Shown: positions 32,901 through 46,072 of the stretch, piece by piece
Layout: each line of letters opens with the position of its first letter
Numbering within the stretch: position 1 is the stretch's first letter
DNA from: Amaranthus tricolor
Taxonomy: Eukaryota; Streptophyta; Magnoliopsida; Caryophyllales; Amaranthaceae
Assembly (NCBI RefSeq): GCF_026212465.1
Contig: NC_080058.1
Coordinates: 2,931,501-2,995,500, forward strand
Length of the DNA: 64,000 nt
Direction of reading: 5' to 3'
Notes under the pieces: model-generated
Seen by the model: only the letters and a program-made list of their open reading frames with translations
Databases searched by the model: none
Told to the model about the DNA's origin: nothing
Made by a program: the position numbers and the translations under genes

Positions 32901-35900
32901 ATAAAAGGTCAAAGTATAAGTCAAGGAGAGAGATAAATTAGATGGGTTTTTCCGGGTTTGGGCTTCGATGATGGGTTTGAGCTCGGGTTGGTGAGTGGTG
33001 TTAAGATGGGATGATGAGTGGGTGGTTGAGACTTGAGATGAGAAGGATAGGGATGGGAATAGGGGTATTATTGTCATTTCATGATGTGTGGTGACTTTTG
33101 CTTTGTACTCTTATTATTTCTTGTTTTCTTTTATGGAAAAAAAAAAGAAAATTATAATTTAAAATTTTAAGTTATTTTTTCTATAGTGAAGTTATTCGAC
33201 CATTAAACTAATGGGATTAATTAGTATTGTTTGGTAATTGTTACTTGTAATTTGATAAAATGAAAATTTGTTGAGTGCCTAACTCTAGTCATTATTTATT
33301 ACCAATTAATTGAATTGGCAAATAATTGGTATTTTTGAGCTTTTTTGTATGAATTGTGAAACAATGGAAGATATTCAAATCCTCAAATTTACCAATTTCT
33401 CAATATCATTTCAATTTCAAAATTACAATCCACTCCAATACTAAAGTATTATGACATGTGCAAGCAGATCCAAAGCCTTGGCCAATAGAAAAAAAAATTC
33501 TATATGACCTAAAATTACATTTGAATTATTTTATATAATTACTTGAGTTTTCTTGAATATATAGAAGTAGAAAATTTTAGTTAAAATTTATTTATATGAA
33601 ATACTCTTGATATGTATAATTTATTTAACATTTAATTATGATAATTGAGTATATTTTTATTTACATTGGTCTTGATATGTATAATTTTAATATTTAATTA
33701 TTATAATTTTTAATGAAATATATTTATAGATATTAAGACTTAAATTATAAAAAAAATGTAGTAAACAAAATAAAACACGTTGAATAATATTTGTACTTAA
33801 TTATAAAAGCAGATGAAGTATAATAACAATAACATTGTGTCTACATTCAATGAATTTTTGATAGACAAAAAAAAAAACATCAAGTTAATAGGAAGTGCTT
33901 GCCAACAAATAATTATTTAAAAATAAGATTTTGGACCATCAAATATTAATTACTAACCATATATATTAATTTTTGTTTAATACTTTATCAAGGAAAAGCA
34001 TTTTGTGTTATTTAAATTTCAGTCTAGTTACTTACTTTTAAATTTAATTATTAAGCTATTAAAACCATGTTTGATAAGAATTAATTATTAGTCGGAGAAA
34101 CAGTATGAATATAATCTCAACAAAAAAATATTAGCAAAAAAAAAAACATTTGCCAACACAATGTGTGTATTTCTATTTCATCTGCAATTCAAGTGACCGA
34201 GCGAAGATATTTTTAAGAATACATTAGATCCCTCAAACAAAGTACCAATTTATCTTTATCAAGTGTAATTTTAAATTAAATTATCTATTAGATTTTATAT
34301 TACAATATTTTTTAAAAAAAATTATGTTTTGATGTGAAGCTAATAAGCCAACAGCAATGGCGAACATTAATTGAGACTATCAAATTGATTTTATTCGTTA
34401 TAGATTAATAATCATTCGTTTCAATTTAATTGTTATACTATAATAAAAATAAAAATAAAAATAAAAAACTGATAGTTTTTATCAAATTGTGAAAGAACAC
34501 AAGTTAAATAAGTGCTTGCTAGCGGGAGTTTATTACGTTGATTTATATTTGTTAATGTGGCTAACTTCATATTTCATAATAAAGGATTTGTATTTATTAT
34601 TGATGGAAATACTTTTAACTCTTCTATTTCATTGAGTATATCCTTATTTTACCTGTAGTATTTTTGCATTTTATTGTGAAATGACCAAATAAACCTCATT
34701 TGTAAAATGATAAAAATCTATTTATTTTTTTTACAATGTAAAAATAAACTTCAAATACATTTAAATGTATTTAAATTTTAGATGCGCTTAAGTAAAAATA
34801 TCAGTATGATAAGATTTTTTGAAAAATTTTATAAAAGTAATGAGTATTAGTTTTGAAATAAAATTAAAACTTAAAAAAACTCTAAAAAATTTGAAAGTAA
34901 TATGAAATCCTAAAAAGTATACCAAAAAAATTCTAATAGTTATTACAAAACACAAATTTTAAAATAAAAGGATCTCAAGATAAATGACCAATCATATCAA
35001 GTCAAAATGTTTTGTCATGAAAGCCTTTCATCCCTCTATAATTTGTGTATTAAAAGCAAAGTATGTGTATTAATTATAATTATAATAATTAACAAAAATT
35101 TGTGTGTGTAATGTATATGTATGGCAATACCTCATGCTCCCCACAAAATTTTGTCTTTGTATGTTAGACACAAATTTACGTGTTGGAACCAACTAATTAA
35201 AGTCAATTTTAGATGTGTAGGAAAGCCATGATTATGAATGAATTGGTCAATAATCATTGATTATCACAATGAAATGTCTTTTTATTATACTCCATAAAAA
35301 TAATCAAACAAACTTGCTTATATTCACGCATGCGACATGAATAGTGCCCGTTATTTCACTTATTCGTAATTAGTGCTACAATATATAATTTCTCATTCAA
35401 TTTTATGTATGGTTAAGTGGTCCTTTCTTATTTTTTCTTATTCATAATTTTTAGCTTTTTTGGAAAATCAAAACCAAAAAATAGAAAATCGGAAAATTTG
35501 ATTTTCACTTTTTAGTTGTCCTTCTCATACTACTATGGTCTATGTTCTAAACAATCTCGACTAGTTTTTAACCTTAAAACACTTTAGTTAAACAAAATTA
35601 ATTATTAAAAAATATTTGTAAGTATGAATTCAATAAAATCTTATTTGATTAATATTATGGAAAAATATGTGATGACAATAATTAATAAGTAATACTTCAT
35701 ATTATGCAAATGTTGCAAGGAAAATGATAAAATGTTACTGTTTCAAGATGTTATTGAGCAACTCTTGTTTTAACATTTAAAAATGACGTGTTAATTTTAG
35801 TTAATTTAATTTAAGGTATAACTTATACTCCATATCTAATATGATGTATTATTGTTTTATATACAAAATAAATATTTTAATTAATTTGGTTACCAATATT

Positions 35901-36146
35901 TAGTTTAATACAAGACTCACAATGAAATTGTCTTAAATAAGAAAATGTATAATTTTTGAGATAATATTTTATGGGGAATGAAGTCTGGCCCAAAGCCTGA
36001 TTTACATAGTAAGCCCACAAGTGACATAAAATAGGACATGGGAAAATTCTTACATTCGACCCAATACAAAATGTATGACCAAATTCACTTGCAAACATGT
36101 GGTTTTATCCATCTAAAACTTCCTTCTAATAGCCCTTATGTATGTA
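32901..36146. other. SAP 3' UTR and AT-rich intergenic DNA
   Basis: The first 200-300 bases are probably the 3' UTR of the SAP gene, since the base composition (GGGTTT/GGGCTT-rich) stays gene-like until about 33080. Beyond that there are only AT-rich stretches, with a few A-tracts (34439-34470) and no recognisable gene or transposon. Confidence 0.6.
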
Positions 36147-36303
36147 TGTTAAATTATATTGGACATCTGATTTATTGTAAATGCCAGCATATTACTGGAA
36201 AAATATAAAATGCACATATTTTATAAGTTAAAGACATATATACCATTCCAAAACAATATGACAATGGGAAGAAGGGTTCAATAACTTAAAAAATGCACAT
36301 TGA
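36147..36303 (-). repeat. Fragment of the same LTR family as 9387-9574
   Basis: TGTTAAATTA at the left, ATGCCAGCATATTA, GACATATATACCATTCC and TATGACAATGGGAAGAAGG align with 9387 to about 9535. The right end is lost after about 36303, so this is an older, truncated copy in the same orientation. Confidence 0.7.
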
Positions 36304-37504
36304 TAAAAGTTGTATGACTTGATTTGGTTGTAAAATGTGGAAGTCTAGTCTGCTTTTCTTTTGATTTGATTTCAATAAAATGGGTAAATTGGAGTTTTTG
36401 GGATTTTATTTTTAATAATAAAATGTACGTCACAATCTTAATATAGATAAAGGAGAGAAAACAATGAAGAGAATACGTTAACACAAGCACACTTGTGTTT
36501 GGGTCGTTAGTGATGATAAGTAGGCATGAAGAGTAAGTTAGGAGATATCCGTTATGCTTTAGATTTAGATAAAAACAAGTATCAAAACTTAATGTCTTAA
36601 GTGTTTCAAACATTACGAAGTAAGAACAAAATCAAAAACATCATTAAGCTCATTTGAGCATCTTAGTCTTCGTGGGGCAGAAACTTTATGTAGCTTCTAT
36701 TTAATGATTTTGACATTTATTCGTTTCAGTTACTTGTGCATATTCATATTTTCTTGAATGAAAGCTCTGTTTTATGGAATTATAATTACATAAACATGTA
36801 ATCTTTCAATCTCATCTAATATTTTCAGAGGTTATTATCAAAGGCATTAAATAAAGCATTTAGCCGTATAAATAATAATTAAATAGGGACATTACATAAG
36901 TTGTGATATACTTTTAATGCATAAGAATTTCTGAAATCTTGTGCGTTTTTCTCAACACCTAAACATATAAAGCACATTATGAAATCTTTATATAATGACA
37001 TAGTCTATTGCAGTTATGGTGACGTGGTGTTGTGGTTTCATGTGACTGCGATAAGTCGGTAACGATTATGGTGTTTTGATAATCGAATGTAGTTTTTAGA
37101 CCTTCACGATGAAGATATATAGTATCCGTTTGTTACAACTCCAATGCATATTGATGGACGGTAGGGTTGTTTAAAGTCGGATATTGTAATTTTTTGAATA
37201 CTGAAAATTATTATCTGTACTGGTTTTTAAAATGTTTTTTTTACTTTTTAAAATTTTTTTGCCAAAATGTAAATTAATTAACAATTAATTAGTTATATAA
37301 CTTTGTTGTAGTTGAAAATTGTAAATATTAATATGTTTAAAATAAATATGTTCAACAACTTAAATAGAATTTAATAATAAAAAATAAAAACTACATACCC
37401 AATTTTACAAATATCTCGATTCAGTACCGGTTTTAAAATCATATATCTAATTTTCAAACCTATTTTAAAAATTGGATACTTGATATTCCAGTTCAGATGG
37501 ATGC
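36304..37504. other. AT-rich intergenic DNA, no gene seen
   Basis: The open frame on the minus strand at 36278-36613 is mostly Leu/Ser/Ile from AT-rich DNA and has no recognisable domain. Nothing else is recognised. Confidence 0.6.
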
Positions 37505-37978
37505 GTCATCATCATCATCATCATCCTACCCAGTGTATTGCGCTCATAAAAAAACTATGGACAGGGTCTGGGGAGGGAAGGACGGCGGCAACTCATACCC
37601 ATAAAAGAGAGCGCAACCGAAGGAATCCCCTGGCTCGAGAAAGGTAATAAGACGTAGCTACACGGAAAAGATAAATTGAATGCATATAAATAAAATAAAT
37701 AAGTAGATTCAACTACAAAAGAAAACAAAAAGAATACAAAACTAATAATAAAAGAAATGAGAGAAGCAAGATAGCAAGAATACCCAAAGGTGACCTAAGA
37801 GGACATCAGTAGTCTACAACATAGATATGACACCTCAAACTACCCCTATCCCTAGTCAGACCCTCAGAGAGGTTTAACTCATGTAAGTCAACTCTTATTT
37901 GTTCATCCTAAGTTCTCTTGAGTCTTCTCCGACTCCTCTTACCTTCTACTATAATACTTTATACCCTTCCTCACCGTA
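37505..37978 (-). mobile_element. 5'-truncated RTE-type LINE, 3' end, minus strand
   Basis: Starting from the CATCATCATCATCATCATC tail at 37505-37525, the minus strand mirrors the LINE at 6475-7020: the 3' UTR with TATGGGTATGAGTTGCCGCC, then coding remnants equivalent to KVDLRALNLSE and SWRRHIHVLDY near 37830-37900. It is cut off near 37978 within the EGKRS region, a shorter truncation than the plus-strand copy, so the two are independent insertions. Confidence 0.82.
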
Positions 37979-39193
37979 CATAAGCTTATTATATTAACTT
38001 TTGCATTTATTTTAAAGGCTTTTGTAACCTGTGACACCCACAGTGCTGAATGGTCCATATTCTTTTCTAAAGAATATTATTCCTAAAAATCATGACCAAA
38101 TGACATCAAAATGAATATTGCTGCTAGACAAATCATCCTCCTAGAAAGCCTGAATTATGGATGAAATTATATAGATATACGCACTTGGGTAGTGCTGAAT
38201 TGTGGGACTCAACAACTAGTTTACCTATGAGGTAACAATCTTAATTAAAATTAATAGCATTGTAAATATTTTTTGAAAATTATTATCCCTTATCAAACAG
38301 TCCTATTAGGTGAGTAGTATACTAGTATTATAAGAATCCAAATCTCAACCACATTATATCCTAATCAAGAGGAAAAGAGCAATAAGATAATAACCCATAA
38401 CCTCAAGGTTGAAAGCTCTCCCACTTCATATTTTAAAAAGATTATCATGCACTAATAAATTCTAAATTGTGAAAATTAATATAAGAGTTTTTATTGCAAA
38501 TGTGGCAATCAGGAAAATAACTAGAGATAACCCAATATCTACCTGATCTCACCCGACTTTAAAATGAATTTAAATTTAGTGTAAAAATCAACGTGGACAA
38601 AAGACCCGATTTTGAACCAATTCAAAACATCTGACTCGAAACTGACTTGATGATCCAAATGAATACTTCTAAAAATAATGCAGATGTAATCTCATGTCAG
38701 AGAATTAGAAAAAAAATTGACTAATATAATAAATTAGACGAGCTACATCAGTTAGTATCGTTTCTGACCATTTTTGAGCCCGAGGCGAAACATAAAAAAT
38801 GACTCTTATATAAGTAAAGATTCAATTCTTTTTTCTCCATTATGCATCATATAATTTCTTTTTTAGCATCACATGAATGTCAAATAAATGTACAAATTTA
38901 AAATCAAATAATGATAAGGTACTTATGCACGAATTAAATTTTAATAATAAGGATTAACTCAATTTAAACCCCTTTATAATTTGGGCTTTAGACGATTGCA
39001 CCTCAAAACTACATTTAGAAACGGCCCCAACACCAATATTAACGATTGTTTTTGGGGTAAATAAGATTTGGGAATATCCAACGTCCAAAGGTGTTGGAAC
39101 TTGAAGGCTCAAATTCTCAGCATTTAAGATAAATCCAAGCCTTAATTTCTGTCACTAAGTTCAGGTGTTGGTACCAAGTGAAGATACCTTGTT

Positions 39194-39229
<36 letters not shown>

Positions 39230-39860
39230 TGCAGGCTGCATCTATGAAAATCATGGGAATTGTGTAGTAAATATTCTCATTTACATAGCATCACTATAGT
39301 ATTCACTAGTCACTACAGCTAAGAGCAAGCATAGTGTGGGCAGACAACAGAATATTGTTGTAAATGATGGCAGGATATAAATATAATATTTCGAGTATTC
39401 AGTGTTTTGTTCTGATGTCAACTCAATAGACCCAATTGCATGTTAGTGTAGGTCCATATGTTTCCACTAAACGTTAACAACACTAATTCTAACTAAGTAT
39501 CTACTAGCATTTCAAATTAACCTGAGGAAGCGAAAATCGAACTCTTGTTATTAGGTTAAAATGAAAATTATTTAAGTATTTAATCACTCGGCTAATTCAT
39601 ATTTTCGAGATAGGGGAAATATAGTCTCAAATTAATCGGTTTGTATAGAGAGCGAGTTTATCGAATGTTTACTGAATTGCAAATTGGTGGGTTTTTGGAA
39701 TGATAGGACACTTTTACTGCACAAAGTTACAAAACTTGTAACAGGAAAACAGAAACCTACACCAAAATACATTTCACTAATACATATTGGAAACACAGCC
39801 ACCAATAACGAACAAAAAATTGAGATTAATGGGTAGATAAAACAATGAAGACTAGAAAGA
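37979..39860. other. AT-rich intergenic DNA and probable 3' UTR of the GPI-protein gene
   Basis: A T9-A29 run at 39193-39230 is notable. At about 39520-39595 (minus strand) TTAGCCGAGTGATTAAAT and GAGTTCGATTTTCGC look like A and B boxes of a tRNA-derived SINE remnant. The last few hundred bases probably hold the 3' UTR of the gene at 39861-43291 on the minus strand. Confidence 0.55.
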
Positions 39861-42800
39861 TTAAGATAATACACTAGAGCTCATAATTAGCAGAAAAAAA
39901 GAGAGTACATAGACGAAGAGGGAAAACCGGAGGGAGACAGACGAAGATTGGCCATTGATTTCGTCAGAATCAACAGCGAGAGGCATGCCATCGCTGTTGA
40001 GGCTGCATGATCTAGGGTCAGACCCTTCGTCATTCAGCATTAAGGCACGCATGACTGTTGTGACGGTCGATATGTATGCGTCTCTGTCTTTGTTGAGAAG
40101 CCATGTTAGCCCCATTAAGTCGCAGTCTCTGCTACGCATCTTGCTTGTCCTGACGTCTACTTTGGTCGAATTTCCGTTTACTTTACTGCCTTTCTTCAGC
40201 TGTGAAATTATAAAAAGGATGTGAAGTTTTATTCACATTCTTAAGTCTTAACATCATGATGTTATTATGAGTTCTAAACCTTACACTAGAATAAAATACA
40301 GAACCTAACTGATCAAGCAATGCCTCAAAAGACCTCATAGTCATGAATGGTCAAAAATGTCATAAAAGACAGAATAAGATATCTTTTCCTGTTATAATTT
40401 ATACTTTAGGAACAATAATGACATGATTAGTTCTGAGTGCTGTGACAAAAGAATCAATCACAAGTGTGCTAATGCTCATAAAGTATTACTAAAGTACATG
40501 GATACATTTTTTTTATTTTTTTTAACATTAACACTTTCATTAAACAATGTACTCCCATCGCCTTCTAATTTTGCTCCATATACTATTCTGGTTTATCTCG
40601 CATAGTTTGCCCAATTACCTCTTCTAAACAGGACCCTACTTACAATACCCCACTAAAACCTCTCCGCTACAAGACATATTCCTATTTACATAGTACATAC
40701 CACACTAAAATACCCACTTTTTATCTTTTTCTTGGTTTGTGGGCAAACTCCGTGAGAGGAATCTCAGAGGGGTATTATCACCATCTTGTAACTTTACCAA
40801 TCAAGCTAGTTAGCATCTGTTCATTAAATAAAAATGCAATATATATAGAATTTTAACTATGAGAATGATTAAAATGAGATTTTTGTCTGGCAAGCAATCT
40901 ATAGAGCATTTCTTTTGATAACTATAAAAATAATAGGTCTGCCCACTAAAGAACAAAAGGTCTTACACACCAAAACAATTTGCACTTTTACCACCTAATC
41001 TTAGAAGAAAAACAGAGCAATTTCTCTCATCTTTAAATAAATATCCAACTAAAAAAGAATTGAATTATAAATATTATGCATTTAGAGAGACCTCAGCCAC
41101 TAGTTGTGGCCATCTAAAGCCATGATATTTCACTTCAAATCAATCCATGAGAAAAATTCTACAACATCAACATCATCATTAATCCAATATGCCTCCGAAG
41201 CGGCTCCCATCGTTATCGGATAATACTGAATGAGTTGGGTGTATGCTATCTTACTCTTAATGCATATAAGGTAAGCACGAACGGTTAATACGAAAGAGGA
41301 AACGGACACGTTTTAGCCAAGAAATGGGCCAAATATTTACGTATAACCCAAAATGGAAAATGGATGGAATAACTCCTATGTTGATGTCTCAAACAAACAG
41401 CTGATTTACTATGCTTGAATTTAGAATTATTAAGGATGGGCAAATGGCACATCATAAATAATTCATATTCCCTTCATAATCCATCTTAAGGAGATGAACA
41501 TCAATTATTGATAGTCATCTTTGATCACTATTAGACAGCAATTAAGACATTACAACTGGATCATTATCCATTTTTCACAAGATACATAGTTATGATATGT
41601 TTCCATTGAATTATAAGTGTCATTTAGTCATATATGTCTTGGTGTTATGTTAGACTTGTGTGGTCACAGTAACACAAAAATAATACATGTCAATTGTCAT
41701 TATCCTACTTCCAAGTGCTTCCGCCAAGGCGACTCAGAGGTCGGATGTACGCCATCTTACCCTTAATAGCAACAAAAAGGTTTTTCCTTTTTGCTCTTGA
41801 GTAGTACAATAATAATAAAGAAGCAAAATCTAAATCAAGTTCAGTTAAAATTGACAGACATATGCGATGTAGGATTGAACAGAAAGAGGTGTAAACATCA
41901 AACATGGACTAATAGTGACTGATCAATGCAAAATTCCAAGTTCTTCAACCAATATTTTGTAACTTCTAATTATTAATATTCCCTTTTCGAGAACCGATTA
42001 CTTAACAATGTAACTTGAACTAGTAATGTGACGACTAAATTTAGACGTAACGAGCTATGTTACATAGCAAACTATACTAAATATCAGCATTATATCACAT
42101 TCAAGTAGAGAAGCTGAATCAACATTGTCCATCAAACACTTAATCCCTACTCATAAACAAACAAACATTATCCACCAATGGGCAAAACTCAAAAGATATT
42201 TTAGCATTGATTTTAACTGCTCAAGTTCATTTCACTATATCTTTTTTGAGCCAAGGTACTCTTTAAATTATAGTTTGAGAGGAATATACCAGGTATGATG
42301 ATGATGAAGTTCATTACCAAGCCTTTAGACTTCCATTTTCATACTTGAATATGTAATTGCTAGATAGTACTAAAATTAGAGCATAAACTCATTGTAAGTC
42401 TTGAAAGTCTAAAATAATAACTTAAAAGATGATGTTATGTAAATCAAGGCAAACTAATATTCGAGTGTCCTCTATGATGGGTACCTTGTACATGCTCAGA
42501 ACCACCGGACAAACAGATCAAAACATGAATATCATCAACAACAAAAAGGCGAAAAATCGAAATAACAAATATTGATTGGTAAATTGATAACAAGAAGGAA
42601 AAAACCTTACCGAGTAAAGGGATTTCAGGCATTTAGAACAGGCAGCAAGTTTAGAATGACTATTCTGTTTTCTAGACCCATTATTATGTTTAGCACTTAA
42701 ACAATCTTCCTCCAATTTCTTAACTCTATAATCCCCAGATAAAATCCCATTTTCATCAATATGAAAAGCTTGAGAACAGCTTAACTGATGCAACCTGATT

Positions 42801-43291
42801 CCACAGTAACAATACACAACATCACAACTCGAATTTGGGTGTACTAATTTTACCCCCTTATTTTCCATTGCCTTCTCAAGATCATCAATACAAGTTTCTG
42901 AATCATCAGGCAACAATGGCATTTCATACGACGCCGTTTTCGAATCTTTTGCTTGTAGGGCAGTTTGAGAGTAAGCTGAGTATAACCAAGCAGCTAGAAC
43001 AGGGCAGCATTTACCCTTATTGATCTGGCCGTTTCTGTCAACACTACAAGAAGTTTTGACAGCAGGAAAAATCCCATCAGGAAGGTTTAATGGGCATCCT
43101 ACTACAGCAGATTGTTCTGGAAAAGAAGGGATTGTGGCTGGTGGTGTGGGATTTGGGTGGAAAGTTTGCTGGGTCTGGATGGTAGCTGGGTCTGGGTTCG
43201 GAAGGATGGGTAATCCGGGCAGTTGGGGCAGGAGAGAGAGTAGAAGAGTGAAAATAATGGGGAGTGGGAGTGGTGGAAGATGGTGGAACAT
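39861..43291 (-). CDS. GPI-anchored secreted protein, At4g28100-like (2 exons)
   Basis: Minus-strand exons are 43291-42611 and 40199-39861, joined in phase 0 (donor GTAAGG, acceptor TTTCACAG), giving 339 residues. An N-terminal signal peptide (MFHHLPPLPLPIIFTLLLS) is followed by a Pro-rich stretch and a Cys-rich extracellular part with motifs of the At4g28100 family: KCCPVLAAWLYSAYS, LLPDDSETC, CDVVYCYCGIRLHQLSC, ACSKCLKSLYS, then DCDLMGLTWLLNKDRDAYI and SCSLNSDGMPLAVDS. The C terminus has a small-residue stretch (GQSSS) and a hydrophobic tail, the pattern for GPI-anchor attachment. NSS, NGS and NST are possible N-glycosylation sites. It would act at the outer face of the plasma membrane or in the wall; its molecular function is not known to me. 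The intron (40200-42610) is long and contains two related short repeats. Confidence 0.9.
41190..41785. repeat. Two related short repeats in the intron of the GPI-protein gene
   Basis: The piece at about 41190-41270 (CCTCCGAAGCGGCTCCCATC ... TGTATGCTATCTTACTCTTA) and the one at about 41708-41770 (CTTCCGCCAAGGCGACTCAG ... TGTACGCCATCTTACCCTTA) are diverged copies of one repeat, in the same orientation, about 450 bp apart. The sequence type is a familiar dispersed plant repeat, but I cannot assign it to a transposon class. Confidence 0.6.
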
Positions 43292-43589
43292 TTCTGGATC
43301 AGGTGAAAGTGTGAGATGCTGCAGGGGATTGTTGGGTTTGGTTGTGACTGAGAAAGAAGAAAAGAAAAGAAGTGTGTAATGGAATAAAGGTGATGTGGTT
43401 GGGAGTTAAGAAAAAAAAAAAAGAAAAGAAAAAAGGAGCAAATGGTGATCAAGTAGTCTAGTACTACTGTACTAGTACTGCTGCACAAAATATAGTATTA
43501 GATACTGTTGTTTTGTCTTTGGGGTTCATAAAATTTAGCCCATTTCATTCCCTAATAGCTAGCTCTAAAGAGTTAGGAGTAATCCAATA
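43292..43589 (-). promoter_or_regulatory. Leader and promoter region of the GPI-protein gene
   Basis: The minus-strand leader is pyrimidine-rich (A/G-rich on the plus strand at 43345-43440). A TATATTT on the minus strand at about 43488-43494 could be the TATA box. There is no further evidence. Confidence 0.35.
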
Positions 43590-43847
43590 CTTCTTCCATT
43601 CCAATTTACTCGCAATATTTGTTTGTTCACACAGTCTAATACACTAATTTAATTATTAATATATCTAATTATGAATAATAAAAAATTATAAAAATTTGAT
43701 TTTAATAATATTTGCAATAAGACGAATCAAATAAGATCTCATTTGACTATATTTTAACATATAGATTAAAAACTAATCACAAATTAAGAGTGATGAATAA
43801 ATAGTGTCATTTTTGCCAATGTTGCAACTAATTTGTAACGGAGGAAG
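43590..43847. mobile_element. Stowaway-like MITE, family B, full length
   Basis: The 258-bp element begins CTTCTTCC and ends CGGAGGAAG, with TA on both sides (43588-43589, 43848-43849). Its interior (AATCAAATAAGATCTCATTT, AAATTAAGAGTGATGAATAA) defines the family found also at 10783, 12150 and 27704. It sits about 300 bp upstream of the GPI-protein start codon, possibly within its promoter. Confidence 0.87.
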
Positions 43848-44171
43848 TAGAATTATAGAAGTACTACTAGATTGCATCCATTTTTAGTAGAGTTAGATAA
43901 TACTAAGGAAGTCTTAGCAAATAACAGTGATTTGTGAAATCAACAAATCACTCTTATGTAGTAAGATTTGATAGTGAGAGTTTTGTGATTTTAATTTAAT
44001 TTTTTTTGATTTTGTTTATTTTAATTTAATTTTTTTTGTCTTTTTGTGGCTATTTTTAAATCACGGTGATTGATTAGAAATTATTGACTAATTCTAGATC
44101 TCATAGAATAGATATTTAAATTTACTTACTCCTCTTGATCTCTAGCTCTATCCCTTTTAATTACACTGTTA

Positions 44172-44409
44172 CTCCCTTTGTTTCACAGATTTTGTTGTAT
44201 TTTTCATTTTAGTTTGTCTTATGAAATTTACTTATGAAATTTACTGCATTTTTAATTTTGATTATGATGCACGTTGTTTCTTTGATTCTCATCCATGCAT
44301 TAAAAGTACATACTAATTTCATCTACATATTTTTCTCACTTTCTTATAAATCACATTTTTTAATCACTTTTATTCATTTTATTGGTTCGATGATACGCAA
44401 GAAAGGGAG
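44172..44409. mobile_element. Stowaway-like MITE
   Basis: The ends CTCCCTTTG and AAAGGGAG are inverted, flanked by TA (44170-44171, 44410-44411), length 238 bp. The interior has a local direct repeat TATGAAATTTACT at 44219-44243. The open frame within it is accidental. Confidence 0.8.
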
Positions 44410-45944
44410 TATAGTATGATTTTTTTAATCACAATGTAAAAAGGGGCAAAAATACTCAATACGGTTTCATGTTCATTCATCTTGTATCTAGTCAACTCAT
44501 AGATTTGATAGTGTTGATTTTTAGTTGGGTTAAATTGATTATTTTATAAATTCTAATTGAGTTTTATGAGAAAACTGTGAGGGCATAGGGGGAAAAATAA
44601 TAATTGGGCTTAGCTTGAGTTTGATGATTTATATTTGTATTTTGATTTATTGTTTTTGAGTTGAGTGTAGTTTTAATTCAATCTTAAACAATGAGTTTAT
44701 GTTGGGTGAATGGGTCTTCTTTTTATGGCATTATTGGGGATTGAATTTGATTTCATGGTTCAATTTTATGCTATGTTCTTTTATATTATGTTATGTCAGA
44801 TTTGAGTCGTGTTTAGTCAAAAGTTTTTGATATTAGTCGAGTTAAGTCTACATCATCGTCCATTCTAGCTATATCATTTTGAGACTAAGCCAAATTAAGT
44901 TTTGGTTTGGGTCAAGTCAAACTCAAGCAAATCAATAAAGTTTGAGTGTGAATTGGTTATGATTCAATTTAATTAACATTTAGGTCTAAATTCTTCATAA
45001 TTTAAATTAAAGTAGGATTTCAATTAGGTCATTGTTTAATTTGGGTTATGTTGGAGTGGTGTGGTCATTTAGGATTTGAACCAGATACAAGTTTGAGTTA
45101 GGTTAAGTTGAATCTCAAATCACTTTGAGTTTGATTTTTTTTAAAAAATTTACTCTTACATTCTTTTAAATTTGCTATATTGTTGTTAGAAAGGTGTTAG
45201 ATAGAAACCACAATGTAGCAAATTTAAAATGACGAATGTATATATTAAGTTGAATCTTGTCATTTATCTAAATTAAAGTTATTAATTATTGGGTGTAAGT
45301 TAGTTTTTGTCATCCATATTAACTAAGTTTTTCTCAGCCAGATTTAAAATTAGTGTTAAGGTGGGTCGTCATGTATTATGTCGGAGCAGGCCATCTAGGA
45401 GCAACTTAATTTGATTGGAATACACGAATGGACACCGTTGAAATCTACATGGATGGACATTCATCAAGGGTTGGACATAGAAGTCACGTGGTTTGGATCT
45501 AATTTAACTTTCAGCCCAATTGTAATAGCGAGGTACATTTGAATGCCCTAACACAAAAACTTGGACCACACCCGCAAGTTAAGACGAAGTGTGGACAGGT
45601 CCATTTCACGCACGTGTAACAAAATTTTAATTTTTTGGCATTTATTAATTTTGATCTTAAAGATATAATTTTGAAAATTGATAAGTTGATACCTATTAAA
45701 ATCAAAATTGAAAAATGCCCAAAAAGTAAAAAAAATGTCCAGGTTGTTACAAGGGCGAATTGGGCGGCCTAAGTTGACGGTCTCATTATCTCATCCAAGA
45801 CTAGGTGATACCCTAATAAGTAAAGAAAGATTGAAAAAAAAAATTTTAATAAAAATTCTGAATATAAGCATAAAAAAATTTTTTATTCCCAAAATAAGTG
45901 TCTCCGTTTCCAAGTCTAATGTTAGAGTTTGTTCACATAACCCG
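44410..45944. other. Intergenic DNA, no gene seen
   Basis: From about 44500 to 45130 words such as TTTGGGTCAAGTCAAACTC and TTGAGTTAGGTTAAGTTGAA recur in diverged form, suggesting an old simple or satellite-like repeat. An imperfect inverted repeat (about 45158-45185 with 45208-45239; AAATTTGCTATATTGTTG and CACAATGTAGCAAATTT) could form a hairpin. The 45370-45620 stretch is GC-richer but has no recognisable coding content. Confidence 0.5.
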
Positions 45945-46072
45945 TCTTGTATGAGACTGTCTCACGGTGAGACGACCTCAAAATATGAAGCGCATAAGCT
46001 AAAATTTTCTATTATTCGACTATTTAAACCAAGTATAAGACATGTCTCATGGTGAGACTGTCTTATACAAAA
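45945..46072. mobile_element. Short MITE with GAGACTGTCTCAC termini (family D)
   Basis: The left end TGTATGAGACTGTCTCACGG and the right end read in reverse (TGTATAAGACAGTCTCACCA) are inverted repeats over about 27 bp, with about 75 bp between them. Similar termini occur at 11816-11965 and 25245-25403. Confidence 0.75.

Noticed and set aside
32799..33077. Minus-strand open frame overlapping the end of the SAP gene
   Set aside because: It is Ser/Leu-rich low-complexity sequence opposite a well-supported gene and its 3' UTR.
42835..43379. Plus-strand open frames opposite the GPI-protein exon
   Set aside because: They are shadows of the minus-strand exon, which has a signal peptide, conserved Cys motifs and proper splicing.
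45708..46055. 115-codon plus-strand open frame
   Set aside because: It runs through a MITE terminus and Lys/Ile-rich AT-rich DNA, with no recognisable domain.
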